Assembly: GCA_964348665.1 (NCBI GenBank)
Contig: CAYGDP010000007.1
Coordinates: forward strand, 124,001-188,000
DNA: 64,000 nucleotides
Direction: 5' to 3'
Source of the DNA: CAYGDP01 sp964348665
Lineage (GTDB): Bacteria; Verrucomicrobiota; Verrucomicrobiia; Palsa-1439; CAYGDP01
A program made the position numbers and the translations under genes. This document shows, one piece after another, positions 53,938 to 61,641 of the stretch. A model generated the notes under the pieces. That model had not been told where the DNA came from. It searched no databases and saw only the letters and a list, made by a program, of their open reading frames with translations. The stretch's first letter is position 1; every line of letters starts with the position of its first letter.

Positions 53938-54785
53938 GGTTCGGTCGGGAGGGACGATTGCACGCCATCTTCCGGCACTTCGACGTGCGCAGTCCAGAGG
54001 AGCGCATTGAGCGTCATTTTTCGGAAATTTTCAACCGGCCAATTTCGATAGAAATGCCCGCCCGTGAACCCGAAACCGCGGCCTCCATTCGCCCGCTCGA
54101 CCGCCCATGCAACGGTTTGCTCCTGCGGTTCCCCCGGAATCGGCGTAATCAAGATGGGTTTGAGACGCGCGTCATTCTCTCGAAATCGGATGTTGTAGTA
54201 ATATTCCTCCTGCAATTCGAAGGGAGATATTCCGCGACAAATCGGGTGTTCCGGAGAACCGGGGCGCGCGGTGGTTTTGGCAGTCTTGATACGCGAGAAC
54301 CATTTGCCCGCAGGCGGGCCGCTCTCGTAATCAAAAAAACCGCCGATCCAGTCGAGAAATTTGTCACCGGCATTTTCTTTCGGCACAAAAACCCCCCAAT
54401 GAATTACCACCAATCCGCAACCGCGTTGCATTTGTTTTTCGACGACGGAAAGTCGGTCGCTGACTAGGAAAGGATGCATCTGGGTGTTCCGGTCGGCGCC
54501 ACTGGAAATCAAAGCGATGGTGTCCGCCGTCTCAAGAATCCGGGGGTCTTGCGGCCACCCATTGAGGTGCACCTCCGCGGAAACGGTGCTGACGTTGGAC
54601 GACATCTCAAGACAATGTTTCAAAAGTGCGGCTGCTTTTTCGTACTCGTGAGTTCCGCTCGGATGCCCCTTATCGAGCGCACCGGCAATCAAAACGATCT
54701 TCTTCGGGGCTTTCACTGGATCAGCACTCCAGGCGGAGGTCATCGCAATCAGCAAGGCGAATCCCAACAATAAAGATTGTTTCAT
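53934..54785 (-). CDS. Exported ThuA-like protein
   Basis: 283 residues from the Met at 54785, giving the signal peptide KQSLLLGFALLIAMTSAWSA; a Met at 54893 would precede a non-signal stretch. The ThuA-like (trehalose-utilisation, glutamine-amidotransferase-like) fold is indicated by KKIVLIAGALDKGHPSGTHE, ADTIALISSGADRNTQMHPF, GCGLVVIHWGVFVPKENAGD, GSPEHPICRGISPFELQEEY and GRGFGFTGGHFYRNWPVENF. The function of exported ThuA-like proteins is not established. First gene of a two-gene unit with LarA (4-bp overlap). Confidence 0.85.
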   Translation of the reverse strand: MKQSLLLGFALLIAMTSAWSADPVKAPKKIVLIAGALDKGHPSGTHEYEKAAALLKHCLEMSSNVSTVSAEVHLNGWPQDPRILETADTIALISSGADRNTQMHPFLVSDRLSVVEKQMQRGCGLVVIHWGVFVPKENAGDKFLDWIGGFFDYESGPPAGKWFSRIKTAKTTARPGSPEHPICRGISPFELQEEYYYNIRFRENDARLKPILITPIPGEPQEQTVAWAVERANGGRGFGFTGGHFYRNWPVENFRKMTLNALLWTAHVEVPEDGVQSSLPTEP

Positions 54786-55211
54786 GATCGTCTCCTTAGA
54801 GGATGAATATAGCAAATACGATCGATTGGCGAGCGAGGAATGACGTGAACGTCCAAAGGGGTCAGTCCTGACCTTCTTGTACTCTTCTGTCAAGAACCTG
54901 TCCGACTGGGCTCACGCGATTGCAAGAGAGATTCCCTCAGCCAGTTCCAGCGAGTCCTCGTATTCAATGTGCTATACCCGGCGTGATGCGGCACTGCTCG
55001 ATTTCGATGACGAATGAATCAGGAGCCGACTCATTACCAGCACGCCACCCTTGGGGATGAGGCAGACAACAGGTTTCTTTGAGGCGGAGATTCTCCGGCA
55101 AGCGAAGAAACGGCAAAAAATAATAACGAGGAACGTGGCACGAAAAAAAATGACCAACAGTTGCACGCAAGACGACGAAATCAATCAGCGCTAGGCGCAA
55201 GTTCCAAAGCA
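54786..55211. other. 426-bp region without a supported gene
   Basis: Nothing recognisable. A minus-strand open frame of 82 codons (54964-55212) has no convincing start signal or known motif and runs into the sdhB stop. No strong hairpin or consensus promoter stands out. Confidence 0.5.
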
Positions 55212-55943
55212 TTATTTTGGGTTCTTCCCAAAAAACTTCGCGATGGGATCGTAGTAGGCGTCCACGACGCGTTCCTTAAGCGGGATGATGGCGTTGTCGG
55301 TGATGTGGATGTCTTCGGGACAGACCTCAGTGCAGCACTTGGTAATGTTGCAGTAGCCGACGCCTGCGGCCTCTTTCAACAAGTCGCTGCGGTCGTCGGC
55401 GTCGAGCGGGTGCATCTCCAGACCCGCGATGCGCACCATGAAACGCGGACCGAAAAACTTGTCCTTCAAATCGTGATCGCGAAGCACATGACAAACATCC
55501 TGGCACAAGAAACACTCGATACATTTGCGAAATTCCTGCACTCGATCCATGTCCTCTTGAAACATCACAAAATCGCCTTCGGTTTTCGGCTTGAACGGGC
55601 GAATCTTTTTGTTTACCTCATAATTCCACGAGACGTTCGTGACGAGATCGCGGATGAGCGGGAACGCTTTGACCGGCGTAACGGTGAGCGTTTCGGCGGG
55701 ATCGAAATCGTCCAACCGGGTCTTGCACATCAGGCGCGGTTTGCCATTGACCTCGGCACTGCACGAACCGCACTTGGCAGCTTTGCAGTTCCAGCGACAG
55801 GCAAGGTCGGGTGCCTGGGTACGTTGAATCTGGTGAATGCCATCAAGAACGACCATGCCGGTCTCGACGGTTACGTCGTAATCCACCAGCTTGCCACTAC
55901 TGGGATCGCCCCGCCACACCTTGAATTTTCTAATCTCGGCCAT
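55212..55943 (-). CDS. sdhB: Succinate dehydrogenase/fumarate reductase iron-sulfur subunit
   Basis: 243 residues. N-terminal ferredoxin domain with the 2Fe-2S ligands Cys49, Cys53, Cys58, Cys61 and a further Cys73 (LACRWNCKAAKCGSC). The C-terminal domain carries CIECFLCQDVC and CNITKCCTEVCP for the 4Fe-4S and 3Fe-4S clusters. It transfers electrons from SdhA to the membrane quinone site in complex II. Last gene of sdhCAB, separated from sdhA by 86 bp that hold a large hairpin. Confidence 0.96.
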   Translation of the reverse strand: MAEIRKFKVWRGDPSSGKLVDYDVTVETGMVVLDGIHQIQRTQAPDLACRWNCKAAKCGSCSAEVNGKPRLMCKTRLDDFDPAETLTVTPVKAFPLIRDLVTNVSWNYEVNKKIRPFKPKTEGDFVMFQEDMDRVQEFRKCIECFLCQDVCHVLRDHDLKDKFFGPRFMVRIAGLEMHPLDADDRSDLLKEAAGVGYCNITKCCTEVCPEDIHITDNAIIPLKERVVDAYYDPIAKFFGKNPK

Positions 55944-55960
55944 TTTTCTCCGTCATCAAT

Positions 55961-56023
55961 TAGCCACGAAAAACACAAAGAGACACGAAAAGTTTTTGTG
56001 TTTTATTGTGCTTTTTGTGGCTA
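55961..56023. repeat. Large inverted repeat between sdhA and sdhB
   Basis: TAGCCACGAAAAACACAAAG to GACACGAAAAG (55961-55992) and TTTTTGTGTTTTATTGTGC to TTTTTGTGGCTA (55993-56023) pair almost end to end. AT-rich relative to the genes. The type (CCACGAAAAACACAAAAG) is a familiar dispersed intergenic element; in mRNA it would form a stem in front of sdhB. Confidence 0.75.
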
Positions 56024-56029
56024 TTAAAT

Positions 56030-57847
56030 TCATTTTTTTTCTGATTCGATGAGTTTCTTCAACTCGGCCGGCATTTCGGGCACGGGGCGCGGCTCCAACT
56101 TCATCGCGCCATCTTTGTCGCGGAACACGACGGCGTTTTGCTTGGCAAATTGCGGATCGAAATTCGGGTAATCCAGCCGTGAATGGGCGCCGCGGCTTTC
56201 TTTGCGGAACTGCGCGCTGCGCGCGATGGCTTCGCTGGCCAGCACCATGTTTTGCAGGTCTTTGCAGAGATGCCAGCCCGGATTGAACATTTTGTTGCCT
56301 TCCTTCACGCAAACGTTCGCGGCGCGTTTCTTGAACTCTCCGAGCTTCTCAATCGCTCGCTGCAACTCTTTCTCCTCGCGGAAGATGCCGACGAGGCTTT
56401 GCATCATTTCTTGCAACTCACTATGAAGCGCATAGGGATTCTCGCCGCTACTGCGGGTGAAAAATTCGTTCATCTCGGCGGCCGCGGCCTCGATCTGATC
56501 ATTACCGACGGTCGGCGCTTTGGAGTTCTTGGCGGCTTTCGCGGCGTGTTCGCCCGCGAGTTTACCAAAGACAATTAAATCCGAGAGCGAGTTTCCGCCC
56601 AAACGATTCGCGCCGTGCAATCCCGCCGCCGCTTCGCCTGCTGCGAAAAGTCCAGGCACGTTGCTCTCTTGCGTGTCGGGATTCACGCGGATACCGCCCA
56701 TGATATAATGGGTGGTCGGACCGACCTCCATCGGTTCCTTGGTGATGTCCACGTCGGCCAAGTCCTTGAACTGATGATACATGCTCGGCAGTTTTTTCTT
56801 CACGTACTCGGCGGGCATATGGCTGATGTCGAGGAACGCGCCGCCATGCGGACTGCCGCGACCTTCCTTGACCTCGTTGTAGATACCGCGGGCAACGATG
56901 TCGCGCGGCAAAAGATCGGCGGGTTTGCGGACCGTGATCGGTTTGCCCGAACGGATTTCTTCAAGCCACTGGTCGGCTTCAGCTTCGGTCTCGGCGATTT
57001 GAGATTTGTAACGATCTGGAATCTGTTTGAACATGAATCGCTCGCCTTTGCTGTTGCGAAGTTGTCCACCGTCGCCGCGAACGCTCTCCGTGACCAGAAT
57101 GCCAATCACACCGGGCGGCCAGACCATTCCGGTGGGATGAAATTGCACAAACTCCATGTCCAACAACTCCGCGCCCGCGTCATAGGCGAGCGCCTGTCCA
57201 TCGGCGGTGTATTCCCAAGAGTTTGACGTGACCTTGAACGCTTTGCCGACGCCACCCGTGGCGATAACGATGGTTTTGGCGCGAAAAACAACGCAGCGTC
57301 CGGTCTCGCGCCAGTAGCCGAACGCGCCCGCCACGCGATCACCATCTTTGAGCAGTCGCGTGACTGTGCATTCCATATAGACATCAATGCCCGAATGGAC
57401 GCCTTTGTCCTGCAAGGTGCGAATCAATTCCAACCCGGTGCGGTCGCCGACGTGTACCAAGCGACGATAGGTGTGACCGCCGAACGCGCGCTGTAAAATT
57501 TTTCCATCCTTCGTGCGGTCGAATACCGCACCCCATCGTTCCAACTCGCGAATCCGATCGGGCGCTTGCTGGGCATGAAGCTGCGCCATACGCCAATTGT
57601 TCACATACACACCGCCGCGCATCGTGTCCTTGAAATGCGTCTCCCAGCCATCTTGCGGATCTATATTGGCCATCGCGGCGGCGATGCCGCCTTCGGCCAT
57701 GACGGTGTGGGCTTTGCCCAGCAGTGATTTGCAAATCAGCGCCGTCTTGCAGCCCATCGCGCTAGCCTCGATCGCCGCGCGCAAACCCGCGCCGCCGGCG
57801 CCGATGACAATGACGTCGTGCTCGTGCTGTTCGTATTTGTCGCTCAT
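56030..57847 (-). CDS. sdhA: Succinate dehydrogenase/fumarate reductase flavoprotein subunit
   Basis: 605 residues. FAD-binding VIVIGAGGAGLRAAIEASAM, the covalent-flavin His in GKAHTVMAEGGIAAAM, substrate-site words VQFHPTGMVWPPGVI, RGDGGQLRNSKGERF and HYIMGGIRVNPDT, and the capping/C-terminal GANRLGGNSLSDLIVFG. It oxidises succinate to fumarate on the cytoplasmic face of complex II. The start overlaps the stop of sdhC by one base (TGATG), consistent with coupling. Confidence 0.97.
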   Translation of the reverse strand: MSDKYEQHEHDVIVIGAGGAGLRAAIEASAMGCKTALICKSLLGKAHTVMAEGGIAAAMANIDPQDGWETHFKDTMRGGVYVNNWRMAQLHAQQAPDRIRELERWGAVFDRTKDGKILQRAFGGHTYRRLVHVGDRTGLELIRTLQDKGVHSGIDVYMECTVTRLLKDGDRVAGAFGYWRETGRCVVFRAKTIVIATGGVGKAFKVTSNSWEYTADGQALAYDAGAELLDMEFVQFHPTGMVWPPGVIGILVTESVRGDGGQLRNSKGERFMFKQIPDRYKSQIAETEAEADQWLEEIRSGKPITVRKPADLLPRDIVARGIYNEVKEGRGSPHGGAFLDISHMPAEYVKKKLPSMYHQFKDLADVDITKEPMEVGPTTHYIMGGIRVNPDTQESNVPGLFAAGEAAAGLHGANRLGGNSLSDLIVFGKLAGEHAAKAAKNSKAPTVGNDQIEAAAAEMNEFFTRSSGENPYALHSELQEMMQSLVGIFREEKELQRAIEKLGEFKKRAANVCVKEGNKMFNPGWHLCKDLQNMVLASEAIARSAQFRKESRGAHSRLDYPNFDPQFAKQNAVVFRDKDGAMKLEPRPVPEMPAELKKLIESEKK

Positions 57848-58647
57848 CAGAAGATTCGGAAGTCGGTCCAGATGCCCATCGCGCAGAGTCGGATATAGAG
57901 ATCAGCAAAGCCAACTGTGAACAGGCTCACCCACGCCCATTCCATATGTTTGAGATTGAAAAACGTCACGCCATTCCAAAGCTTGAACCGGGTCCGCGCC
58001 ATCGCCGAGCAGGTGAAACAATCGAGTCGTCCGCCGATCAAGTGCCGCAGGGAATTGCAGCCGAACGTGAACCCCGTCAGGCAGATGCAGTTGATCAGCA
58101 ACACCAGCGAGCCGACTCCCATGCCAAAATGATATCGAGGCACTCCTTCCCCCTTTATCTGCTCCCAAAAGAAGAACGCGCGTGCCGCGTCGTACCAGAG
58201 AAACGCCAGCACGATGCCCGCGCCATAGAAAAAGTAGCGGTGGATATTTTGCAGTAGGAACGGAAACTTCGCCTCTCCGCAGTAGTTCCGCTTCGGTTCG
58301 CCCACCGCGCAGGCGGGTGGATCGGCGAAGAAGCTGCGGTAGTAGGCTTTGCGGTAGTAGTAGCAGGTCGCGCGAAATCCACCGGGAATCCAGAGAATCA
58401 GGAACGGCCAGAATCGCCACTCTATCCCTAGAAGCTCGCGCAAGTTCGGCGAGAAAAAAGGCGAGAGATAATACGTGCCGGTTTTCGTGAACTCGCTATA
58501 CGCGATCGGCTGCAGTGCCGCCCACGGCACGTAAACAGCAAACACCGTCAACCCCAGCACAGTCAGCAGAGGCGCCACCCACCATGCATCCTGTCGTCGC
58601 GTCGCGCCCAACCCTTCTTGCGCGGCAACCAAACTCGAATCAGGCAT
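57847..58647 (-). CDS. sdhC: Succinate dehydrogenase membrane anchor (actinobacterial-type cytochrome b subunit)
   Basis: 266 residues with five or so hydrophobic segments (WWVAPLLTVLGLTVFAVYV; FLILWIPGGFRATCYYY; YFFYGAGIVLAFLWYDAARA; GVGSLVLLINCICLTGFTF; WAWVSLFTVGFADLYIRLC). FFADPPACAVGEPKRNYCGE, FPFLLQNIHRYFF and RLDCFTCSAM recall the anchor of actinobacterial succinate dehydrogenases. His residues in HRYFFYG, HFGMGVG and KHMEWAW could bind haem. First gene of sdhCAB; it anchors the complex and reduces menaquinone or ubiquinone. Confidence 0.85.
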   Translation of the reverse strand: MPDSSLVAAQEGLGATRRQDAWWVAPLLTVLGLTVFAVYVPWAALQPIAYSEFTKTGTYYLSPFFSPNLRELLGIEWRFWPFLILWIPGGFRATCYYYRKAYYRSFFADPPACAVGEPKRNYCGEAKFPFLLQNIHRYFFYGAGIVLAFLWYDAARAFFFWEQIKGEGVPRYHFGMGVGSLVLLINCICLTGFTFGCNSLRHLIGGRLDCFTCSAMARTRFKLWNGVTFFNLKHMEWAWVSLFTVGFADLYIRLCAMGIWTDFRIF

Positions 58648-58817
58648 TTGCTCGTTTATACAACTAGTAAGCCGACAAAATCAAGCCAATCCGGTTAGTT
58701 CCTCAATCATTTTAAACGATAAGGAACGTAGTAACTGTCCTAAATCGTGTGGTCAGGATCGAGGGGTCTTTGAGGATAGGCATCCCGTCAGTCTCCCTCG
58801 ACTGCGGCAGGCGAACC

Positions 58818-59687
58818 TTAGCGGGCTCGGTGCTCGGAAGGACTCCTGCTGATCCATTTCTTGAACGTTGCAGAGAAAGCAAACGCACTTCCGTAGCCAA
58901 CCGCTTCCGCAATCGTCCCGATTTTATCCTGGGTTTCAGCAAGTAATTTCGCTGCGCGTTGCATTCGCAGATAGGTAACTTGTTGCATCGGGCTGCGACC
59001 GAGGCTGTGACGGCAAAGCCTGCGCAAGTGTTCGGGGCTCACATGAACTTCGGCAGCGAGTTTATCCAGTGTCCAATCTTCCGAGAGACGGGTTGCCACG
59101 TTCTCCCAGAGTCGCCAGACCCGGTGATCTTTGCGCCGGGGTTGAGCGAATCGCAGGACATAACCCTCGATGAGTTCAGCCCAATTATGGCAAGCAGCGG
59201 GCGAGGCTTGTCCGAGGCTTTCGTAGTAGAGACCCCAAATCGCCGATCGTAATGGAAGCGGGTCGTACGCCGCGAAGACTGGAGAAGAGTTCGTCGCCAA
59301 AGGGTGCTGCTCGGGCGGCTGTTGATAACGAACCCAACAATATTCCCAGCTCGCTTTCCGAATCGCCCGTATCGCATTCATAACGTAAGGGGGCAACAAG
59401 AAAGCCATTCCCGCGCGGCAACGTCGCCACCGTCCGTCCACCAGAATCTCTCCCATTCCTCCGAAACACGCTAGAAAATAGGATCCGCGAGTATGAATGC
59501 GCACAGCACAAAACGGCGCGGCGGCATTCGCAACGCCCGTATGCGCGATTTGATGATGTTCGAGGGCTGAACATACCGGCGCCTTCGCCAACCATGGACG
59601 TTTGTCCGACGTATTGGCTCGCACAACGAATTGTTGCGTTGCAGGACCGATGACGTGGACATCGGTCCGCGGCAGGCTCTTCCTCAT
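58818..59687 (-). CDS. AraC-family transcriptional regulator
   Basis: 289 residues from the ATG at 59687, chosen because GGGAGG lies nine bases upstream; ATGs at 59693 and 59732 are in frame. An N-terminal cupin-like sensing domain (RGSYFLACFGGMGEILVDGR, MAFLLPPYVMNAIRA) is followed by two helix-turn-helix motifs (WTLDKLAAEVHVSPEHLRRL and IGTIAEAVGYGSAFAFSATF). Divergent from the pseudopilin of pair 4 across about 240 bp, so it probably controls that pair. Confidence 0.92.
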   Translation of the reverse strand: MRKSLPRTDVHVIGPATQQFVVRANTSDKRPWLAKAPVCSALEHHQIAHTGVANAAAPFCAVRIHTRGSYFLACFGGMGEILVDGRWRRCRAGMAFLLPPYVMNAIRAIRKASWEYCWVRYQQPPEQHPLATNSSPVFAAYDPLPLRSAIWGLYYESLGQASPAACHNWAELIEGYVLRFAQPRRKDHRVWRLWENVATRLSEDWTLDKLAAEVHVSPEHLRRLCRHSLGRSPMQQVTYLRMQRAAKLLAETQDKIGTIAEAVGYGSAFAFSATFKKWISRSPSEHRAR

Positions 59688-59924
59688 TCTCATCCGCCTC
59701 CCATCATGCGTCGATTCCCAGCCCATCGTCAAGACACGACTGACTCAATTCGATAGTGCAAACGGCATTGCTAAATGTGGATTTTACGTATGGCAATATT
59801 TCTCGATCCGGGGTAGGTTCGAGGCCATCACATCACCGTGTTTAGTTAGTGGTGGAGATTCTTTGAGTGATGTGGTACGGTAGTCAATGTTGGAGGTGCC
59901 CGGTACATCCTAGAGGAGAAGACT

Positions 59925-60797
59925 ATGAAAAGATTGAATCGGCAGCGAGGGTTTTCGCTCATCGAGCTTTTGGTGGTGATGGCGGTGATTCTGACCTTGC
60001 TGGGGATTTTATTGCCCAGCCTGCAAGGAGTAAAAGAACGCGCCTACATGGTCGTCTGCGCCAATAACCTCCGGCAACTCGGCATCGCCTTTACCGCCTA
60101 TTTGGCAGACAACGATGGCTACTATCCGGGAACAGGTCCGTGCAACGGTTGGGGCGCGCAGCGTGATAACTATATTCGATGGGGCGGTTGCGGGTCGGCG
60201 GGTTCTTACGATAACACATCTGCGATCTTTCCCTACCTCGGGCAGGTGACCCGCGGAACGAACGATTATCCCGACGTCTTAGTTTGTCCGGTTGATAGCA
60301 AAGCATTATCGGGCATCAATCGCCCGGGGCTTTCGTACCCGATGAATGTAGAGTTTCAAAATGATGATTCTCCCGCCAGTTCAATCAACCGCCGAGACAT
60401 TCGCGATGGAGCCATGTCACGCTACATTTTGTTGGTAGAACAAGATTTGACCGGCAACGATGATTCGCATTTGCACACCCGGACAGTCGGCGGCGGTGCA
60501 ACCGGACAATTTGAAGACGGGGGTGGATATATGGGGTCTCGACATTTTGGCAAAGCTGCCTGTCTGTACGCGGACGGTCACGTGGAATTTCATTCCGGTT
60601 CTGCTGGGGGCTCCTCCGGCTCCTGTTCCTGTTGCGGTCGTTGCCCACCAGACCCATCGACCTGTAGTTGCTCGGGAGGATCGGCAGGATCGGGCGGCAC
60701 GATTGATCCATTTAACTATTGTGGAACGGCCGGAGATGTCCGATGTCCGTTTGCCCCGATGGCTGATCCCGCCACGTCGACCACATGGTATCACTAA
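59925..60797 (+). CDS. Pseudopilin-like protein with Cys-rich tail, pair 4
   Basis: 290 residues, ATG at 59925 with GGAGAAG upstream. Prepilin motif QRGFSLIELLVVMAVILTLL, CANNLRQLGIAFTAYLADND, and SRHFGKAACLYADGHVEFH as the H-x9-DG-type motif. Unlike the other three, a Gly/Ser/Cys-rich extension follows (SCSCCGRCPPDPSTCSCSGG) and then FNYCGTAGDVRCPF, giving at least eight Cys in about 60 residues, suited to disulfides outside the cell. Tandem with single-TM member 4 (78 bp). AraC is divergent. Confidence 0.87.
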   Translation: MKRLNRQRGFSLIELLVVMAVILTLLGILLPSLQGVKERAYMVVCANNLRQLGIAFTAYLADNDGYYPGTGPCNGWGAQRDNYIRWGGCGSAGSYDNTSAIFPYLGQVTRGTNDYPDVLVCPVDSKALSGINRPGLSYPMNVEFQNDDSPASSINRRDIRDGAMSRYILLVEQDLTGNDDSHLHTRTVGGGATGQFEDGGGYMGSRHFGKAACLYADGHVEFHSGSAGGSSGSCSCCGRCPPDPSTCSCSGGSAGSGGTIDPFNYCGTAGDVRCPFAPMADPATSTTWYH

Positions 60798-60875
60798 TGG
60801 TTATTTCAGTCGTAGTGCATACCGCCGGCGACCACTTGTGTATTCCTGGCATAATTTTGTAAGAAGTTCGCTCCC

Positions 60876-61586
60876 ATGGAAATTCCTCCACAACACCGCA
60901 AAATTGTCGGCGTAATCTGTGCGCTGATTTTGCTCGGATGGATCGGTTGGTTTTTTTATCGCTGTGGTCGCGCCCCGGAGGGACCGCCCTACTCCAACTG
61001 GGGTATGGATTTTAATATCGGGTGGGTGTTATCGAAGGAAACCCAGCGCGTTGTCGGTAAAACCATCAACGCAGTCATCCTCCTCCCCGTTCGCGAAAAC
61101 AAAAACGGTGTCGCCCCTGAAAAAATGGCTTACCAGCAACTTGACGGTTTCATGGCCGGTTTGTTCGACGACCAAGGCAATCCTCTCCGTGACGCCAAAA
61201 TCCTGGGAAAGAAATATCGCAGCGACGCCACGATGGACGTCTACACGTGGCCGCAGATCTCGGTTATTACCGCTGTTGCGCAAGAATATCCATCCTGCAA
61301 CGCGATCATTTCCTTCGCAGGTCCGCCAACTGTGATGCCGAATGAGTCGGGGACGTTTGACCCCAGCCGACTGCCACGGTTGTTTGTCTTTAGCGCGCCA
61401 GTCCTCATGCCAGATCGATGGCAAGGGTGGTTCGCCCCGGGCCTAATGGAGGTTCTTATCACAGCCAAACCCGGCAGTCCCCAACCGACTGAAACCAAAT
61501 CTGCCCATGCCTTTGTCGAGCAAGCCTACTACATCATTCGCAAAGAAAATGTCGGAGAAATGGCGCACCAAGCTCTAACTCGGTAA
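60876..61586 (+). CDS. Single-TM anchored protein, pseudopilin-associated family, member 4
   Basis: 236 residues. One N-terminal helix (about 10-28, IVGVICALILLGWIGWFFY). It is the most diverged member, but keeps the order of motifs: SKETQRVVG, NAVILLPVRE, DAKILGKKY, AQEYPSCNAIISFAGPP, LPRLFVFSAP and the C-terminal AHAFVEQAYYIIR. It lies directly after the pseudopilin of pair 4, not convergent as in pairs 1-3. An outer-face domain with a Rossmann-like pattern is inferred; no known family recognised. Confidence 0.7.
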   Translation: MEIPPQHRKIVGVICALILLGWIGWFFYRCGRAPEGPPYSNWGMDFNIGWVLSKETQRVVGKTINAVILLPVRENKNGVAPEKMAYQQLDGFMAGLFDDQGNPLRDAKILGKKYRSDATMDVYTWPQISVITAVAQEYPSCNAIISFAGPPTVMPNESGTFDPSRLPRLFVFSAPVLMPDRWQGWFAPGLMEVLITAKPGSPQPTETKSAHAFVEQAYYIIRKENVGEMAHQALTR

Positions 61587-61641
61587 CCTCGTCCGATCCC
61601 GCGTTTGCAGTCGCCCGCTTCTGTGCTAAGTTTGCCGCCGA

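Noticed and set aside
54964..55212. 82-codon minus-strand frame next to sdhB
   Set aside because: No known motif and no start signal; kept only as part of a gene-free stretch.
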